From positions 1 through 64,000 of the forward strand of contig JBCCRM010000026.1 of assembly GCA_039513195.1 (NCBI GenBank): 64,000 nt of DNA. The letters run 5' to 3'. The notes under the pieces were generated by a model. The model had not been told where the DNA came from, ran no database searches, and worked only from the letters and a program-made list of their open reading frames with translations. The DNA comes from Thermohalobaculum sp039513195 (lineage in GTDB: Bacteria; Pseudomonadota; Alphaproteobacteria; Rhodobacterales; Rhodobacteraceae). This document shows, in pieces, positions 60,933 to 64,000 of the stretch; position 1 is the first letter of the stretch, and each line of letters starts with the position of its first letter. The position numbers were made by a program, and so were the translations under genes.

Positions 60933-61783
60933 GCGCGACCGCAGCCGATCCCGGTTTGGCACTGGCCGGGGTGATGGGCTGGCCTATTGCCCATTCCAAG
61001 TCCCCGCGCCTGTTCGGACATTGGTTCAAAACCCTAGAGGTTGTCGGGCATTACGTGCCCCTCGCCGTAACGCCGACGGATTTTGCAGACGTTCTGCGCG
61101 CGTTGCCGAAGGCAGGCTTTCGCGGTGTCAATGTCACGGTGCCCCATAAGGAGGCCGCTCTCGCCGCTGCGGATCAGCGCACGGAGGCGGCGCGGGCCAT
61201 CGGAGCCGCCAATCTTCTGCGCTTCGACGCTGATAGCGGCGTGATTGCCGACAACTCGGACGCCTATGGATTCGTCGAAAATCTTTGGCAGAGTTTTCCT
61301 CGGTGGCGACCGACGGCGGGGCCTGCGCTGGTTTTAGGCGCCGGCGGTGCGGCGCGGGCGGTGGTCCATGCGCTGCTCGCCGCCGGGGTGACCGAGATCC
61401 GGGTGGTCAATCGCAGTCCCGAACGGGCCGAGGCGTTGTGCGCTGCTTTCGGTCCGTTTGTGGTGGCAAAGTCGTGGGACCGGCGGGCTGGTGCAGCCGC
61501 CGATGTTGCGACATTGGTTAATGCGACGTCGTTGGGGATGATGGGCAGTCCGGCATTGGAGATGCCGCTAGATGCCGCGCCACCGAACGCATTGGTCACA
61601 GATCTGGTCTATGCACCGCTGGAAACACCTCTCCTGGCTGCGGCTCGGCTGCGGGGGATGCCGGCTGTGGACGGCTTGGGTATGCTGTTGCACCAGGCCC
61701 GTCCAGCGTTTCGCACCTGGTTCGGCGTTGACCCGCCGGTGGATCAGGCGCTCCGCGCAGCCTGCCTAGGGGGTCAGCCGTGA
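60929..61783 (+). CDS. aroE: shikimate dehydrogenase
   Basis: 284 residues overlapping maf by 4 bp. GWPIAHSKSPRLFGHWF binds shikimate, VNVTVPHKEAAL carries the catalytic Lys, and VLGAGGAARAVVHALLAAGV is the NADPH loop. LVTDLVYAPLETPLLAAAR and GLGMLLHQARPAF complete the family pattern. It reduces 3-dehydroshikimate in aromatic amino acid synthesis. Confidence 0.97.
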   Translation: MSATAADPGLALAGVMGWPIAHSKSPRLFGHWFKTLEVVGHYVPLAVTPTDFADVLRALPKAGFRGVNVTVPHKEAALAAADQRTEAARAIGAANLLRFDADSGVIADNSDAYGFVENLWQSFPRWRPTAGPALVLGAGGAARAVVHALLAAGVTEIRVVNRSPERAEALCAAFGPFVVAKSWDRRAGAAADVATLVNATSLGMMGSPALEMPLDAAPPNALVTDLVYAPLETPLLAAARLRGMPAVDGLGMLLHQARPAFRTWFGVDPPVDQALRAACLGGQP

Positions 61784-62388
61784 TCGTGCTGGGCCTGACC
61801 GGATCGATCGGCATGGGCAAGTCGACCACCAAAGACTTCTTCGCTGATGCAGGGGTTCCTTGCTGGGACGCGGATGCAGCCGTTCATCGCCTCTACAGCG
61901 CCGATGGCGATGGCAGCGTTGCGCTGGAGGCGATCCTTCCGCAGGCGGTTGGCCCCGATGGGGTCGATCGGACTGCTCTCCGCGCTGCCGTAATCGCTGA
62001 CCGCGGATTGTTGCCCAAGATCGAAGCGGCGATCCACCCGTTGGTCGCTGCCGATCGGGCGGCGTTTCTCGACCGGGTTAAGACTGACGGGACGGAGGTC
62101 GTCCTCTGCGATGTTCCGCTCCTCTTCGAAACTGGGGTGGAGCGGCAGTTCGACCGGATTATAGTCGTCTCTGCGCCTCATCAGGTTCAAAGAGACAGGG
62201 TTCTGGCCCGGCCGGGCATGACCGAGGAAGCTTTCAACCGTATCCTGGAAAAGCAGTTGCCCGATGCCCAGAAGCGGGAAAGGGCCGATGATGTAATCGA
62301 CACAAGCGGCAGCTTGGCGCAGACTCGGGAACAAGTGATGGCGATCCTGCGGGATCTTCGGGTAAGCGGGGACGACCGGCATGCGTGA
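61780..62388 (+). CDS. coaE: dephospho-CoA kinase
   Basis: 202 residues from GTG, overlapping aroE by 4 bp. The P-loop is LTGSIGMGKSTTKDFFA, CWDADAAVHRLY is the CoA-binding Asp segment, and VVLCDVPLLFETGVERQFD and RVLARPGMTEEAFNRILEKQ are present. It performs the last step of CoA synthesis. Confidence 0.96.
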   Translation: MIVLGLTGSIGMGKSTTKDFFADAGVPCWDADAAVHRLYSADGDGSVALEAILPQAVGPDGVDRTALRAAVIADRGLLPKIEAAIHPLVAADRAAFLDRVKTDGTEVVLCDVPLLFETGVERQFDRIIVVSAPHQVQRDRVLARPGMTEEAFNRILEKQLPDAQKRERADDVIDTSGSLAQTREQVMAILRDLRVSGDDRHA

Positions 62389-63088
62389 GATTGCTTTGGA
62401 CACCGAAACGACCGGCCTCGAAGTCTCGGAAGGTCATCGGATTGTCGAGATCGGTGCCGTCGAGTTGATCAACCATCTGCCCACAGGCAACAGCCTGCAT
62501 CTTTACATTAACCCTGAACGGGCCATGCCAAAGGATGCGGAGGCGATCCACGGGCTCGGCGACGCGTTTTTGCGCGACAAGCCGGTTTTCGCCGCTGTGG
62601 TGCGGGAGTTCCTGGATTTCTTGGCCGACGCGCCGCTGGTCATTCATAACGCCGCCTTTGACATGGCGATGATCAATGCGGAGCTGTCTCGCTTGGGCCG
62701 GCCGGCGCTCGCGATGTCCCGAGCTGTCGACACGACACGGCTTGCCAGGAAACGGTTCCCTGGATCGCCAGTTAACCTTGATGTCCTATGCAAACGGTTC
62801 GGCATCGACAACAGCGGCCGCGAGAAGCATGGCGCCTTGATCGATGCGGAGCTTCTGGCCGCCGTTTATCTGGAGCTGCTAGGTGGCCGGCAGACTGGGT
62901 TGTCTCTGGAGACGGTCGCCGATCGCTCTGCGCCCGATGGCGCTGCGCGGCATGCCAGCACCGCACGGCCACGGCCGCGGTCTCTGCCACCTCGGCTTAC
63001 CGAGGCGGAGCGGGAAGCCCATCGTTCATTCGTCGACGAGATGGGCCCCTCAGCGCTGTGGGCCAAGCGAGCGGCGCCCAGTCCATAA
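62381..63088 (+). CDS. dnaQ: DNA polymerase III epsilon subunit (proofreading exonuclease)
   Basis: 235 residues. DEDDh motifs are complete: EIALDTETTGLEV, VIHNAAFDMAMINAEL, and KHGALIDAELLAAVYLEL. A Pro/Arg-rich C-terminal tail would contact the alpha subunit. The start overlaps coaE by 8 bp. It belongs to the ppsR-maf-aroE-coaE-dnaQ operon. Confidence 0.96.
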   Translation: MREIALDTETTGLEVSEGHRIVEIGAVELINHLPTGNSLHLYINPERAMPKDAEAIHGLGDAFLRDKPVFAAVVREFLDFLADAPLVIHNAAFDMAMINAELSRLGRPALAMSRAVDTTRLARKRFPGSPVNLDVLCKRFGIDNSGREKHGALIDAELLAAVYLELLGGRQTGLSLETVADRSAPDGAARHASTARPRPRSLPPRLTEAEREAHRSFVDEMGPSALWAKRAAPSP

Positions 63089-63098
63089 GCCCTCGCCG

Positions 63099-63626
63099 TC
63101 AAGCCTGCGCCGTTTCCCCGTTGCCTGTCGCTTGAGCGTCGCCATTCGCCTGCTTGTTCTGCAGCTCCGCCAGCTTCTGGCGGTACAGCCCAGAAAAATC
63201 GATGTTGTCCAGCATAAGTGGGGGGTACCCGCCATCGCGCGTCACGTCCGCGACGACACGCCGGGCAAAAGGCAGAAGCTGCCGAGGACACTCGATGAAA
63301 ATCACCGGATGGAGATGCGTCTGCGGCACATTCTGGATCGTGAAAATGCCGACATAGTCGAGCTCGACTATGAAGCGTGTCTTCTCGGCAGATTTGGCTG
63401 TCCCCTTCAGCTTGATCGCCACCTGATAGCGCTCGTCGCCAATGGCATTCCCTTCGAGATTGACGACGACCGTAATCTCCGGCGCGCCGGTCGCAGGCGT
63501 CGGATCTGCTGCACCGGCATTCTCGAAGGACAGGTCCCGGATGAAATGCGCGAGCATTTTGATCTCGGGAAGTGGTTTGTCCTCGGCCCCAGTGGCTCCT
63601 GGCGCTGCCGTGCCTTCGTCAGTCAT
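63099..63626 (-). CDS. secB: protein-export chaperone SecB
   Basis: 175 residues from MTDEGTAAPGATGAEDKPLP; longer in-frame sequence upstream has no homology. The SecB core includes IKMLAHFIRDLSFENAG, DYVGIFTIQNVP, and IECPRQLLPFARRVVADVTRDGGYPPLMLDNIDFSGLY-type sequence near residues 110-150. It keeps preproteins unfolded and hands them to SecA. Convergent to dnaQ with an 10-base gap. Confidence 0.96.
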   Translation of the reverse strand: MTDEGTAAPGATGAEDKPLPEIKMLAHFIRDLSFENAGAADPTPATGAPEITVVVNLEGNAIGDERYQVAIKLKGTAKSAEKTRFIVELDYVGIFTIQNVPQTHLHPVIFIECPRQLLPFARRVVADVTRDGGYPPLMLDNIDFSGLYRQKLAELQNKQANGDAQATGNGETAQA

Positions 63627-63708
63627 TGGCGTCCTCCTCAAGGGCCTTGTTAGGCGGCGCCTAGCAGATCGGTCCGGACAGGGCAACGCCAACCACTGGA
63701 ACCCTGGG

Positions 63709-64000
63709 TCAAGACCGGCGGCGCGGTGTGTCGGCACCGGGACCCGCATCGGCGGAACCGTCCTGCTGCTCCTCCGGCCCGCGGTCTGGGTCTAAATCGA
63801 CGAATTCGCCGTCGATGGTCATATCGCGTGCCCGCGGCGCTCCGTGATGGCCGCCGCCATCGAGATCTGGCGCTGCCCCCGTCCGCCGCTTTCCCCCTGC
63901 CTGCACGATCGTGACGCGCTGGCCGATGACATGCATCAGCCAAGCGCGCACCGGGGGCACCAACAGCGCGAAACCGATGGCATCGGTGAAAAACCCAGGG
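63709..64000 (-). CDS. fxsA: FxsA family membrane protein, C-terminal part (5' end outside window)
   Basis: 97 codons are visible and the start lies beyond base 64000. The frame begins PGFFTDAIGFALLVPPVRAW, the conserved FxsA stretch after the last membrane span, and ends in a hydrophilic Asp/Gly/Arg-rich tail DTPRRRS. FxsA proteins are inner-membrane proteins of unclear role, named for suppressing phage F exclusion in E. coli. It precedes secB on the same strand, 82 bases upstream. Confidence 0.85.
   Translation of the reverse strand, partial: PGFFTDAIGFALLVPPVRAWLMHVIGQRVTIVQAGGKRRTGAAPDLDGGGHHGAPRARDMTIDGEFVDLDPDRGPEEQQDGSADAGPGADTPRRRS

Overview
The window is a GC-rich chromosomal segment of an alphaproteobacterium. 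Its gene content fits the Rhodospirillales/Rhodobacterales side of the class: FzlA, a complex I NDUFA9-type protein, DUF1150 beside Hsp20, a TIGR02300 protein, a DUF3576 lipoprotein, the kdsD-lptC-lptA-lptB-rpoN-hpf-ptsN block, and the hemE/ppsR-maf-aroE-coaE-dnaQ-secB arrangement known from Caulobacter-type replication origins. The exact family cannot be fixed from sequence reading alone. Most genes are single-copy housekeeping genes packed with 4-bp ATGA/GTGA overlaps.

Layout. 1-4.5 kb: end of a PAS protein and a trehalose cluster (GH15 hydrolase, otsA, otsB). 4.5-7.7 kb: an AT-richer island with a small membrane ORF coupled to an 869-residue SdrD-B-type surface protein. 7.8-16 kb: two selenodomain-associated glycosyltransferases, a drug-efflux MFS, ygfZ, an SDR, a TPR protein, queG, fzlA and a broken AT-rich gene. 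16.2-19.7 kb: mtgA and decayed remains of both glutamate synthase genes (gltB and gltD) around an intact GFA-domain gene. 20-29 kb: uppP, a YeaQ-like protein, NDUFA9-like SDR, tRNA-Leu, rnd, and the KDO/LPS-transport and nitrogen-regulatory block. 29-37.7 kb: Hsp20/DUF1150, an MFS, pyrE-pyrC, tRNA-Ala, TIGR02300, a PHA depolymerase, a YgjP-type metalloprotease and a class A PBP. 38-45.4 kb: glnK-amtB, a siroheme synthase with a stunted second domain, a YggS protein, two sulfotransferases, a porin and a lipoprotein. 45.5-64 kb: leuS-lptE-holA, then parB-parA-rsmG-mnmG-mnmE with two parS sites, qor, rho, hemJ, hemE, a probable oriC, then ppsR-maf-aroE-coaE-dnaQ, secB and the end of fxsA.

The most unusual structure is a family of six roughly 101-bp repeats with imperfect terminal inverted repeats and TA at the flanks. 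One copy sits inside the gltB relic at a point where its removal, together with one TA, restores the conserved S-R-A-L-V-A-E reading. This shows it is a transposed element of MITE type with a TA target duplication. The other five copies start exactly in the TAG stop codon of the neighbouring gene, and one copy supplies the stop codons of both convergent genes that flank it.

How the genes work together: the right 20 kb is an origin-proximal replication, segregation and translation block. The central block serves envelope biogenesis (KDO, LPS transport, undecaprenyl phosphate recycling, peptidoglycan) and nitrogen control (RpoN, PtsN, GlnK, AmtB). Ammonium sensing and uptake are intact while this GOGAT locus is destroyed, so glutamate must be made by another route or by another gltBD copy outside the window.
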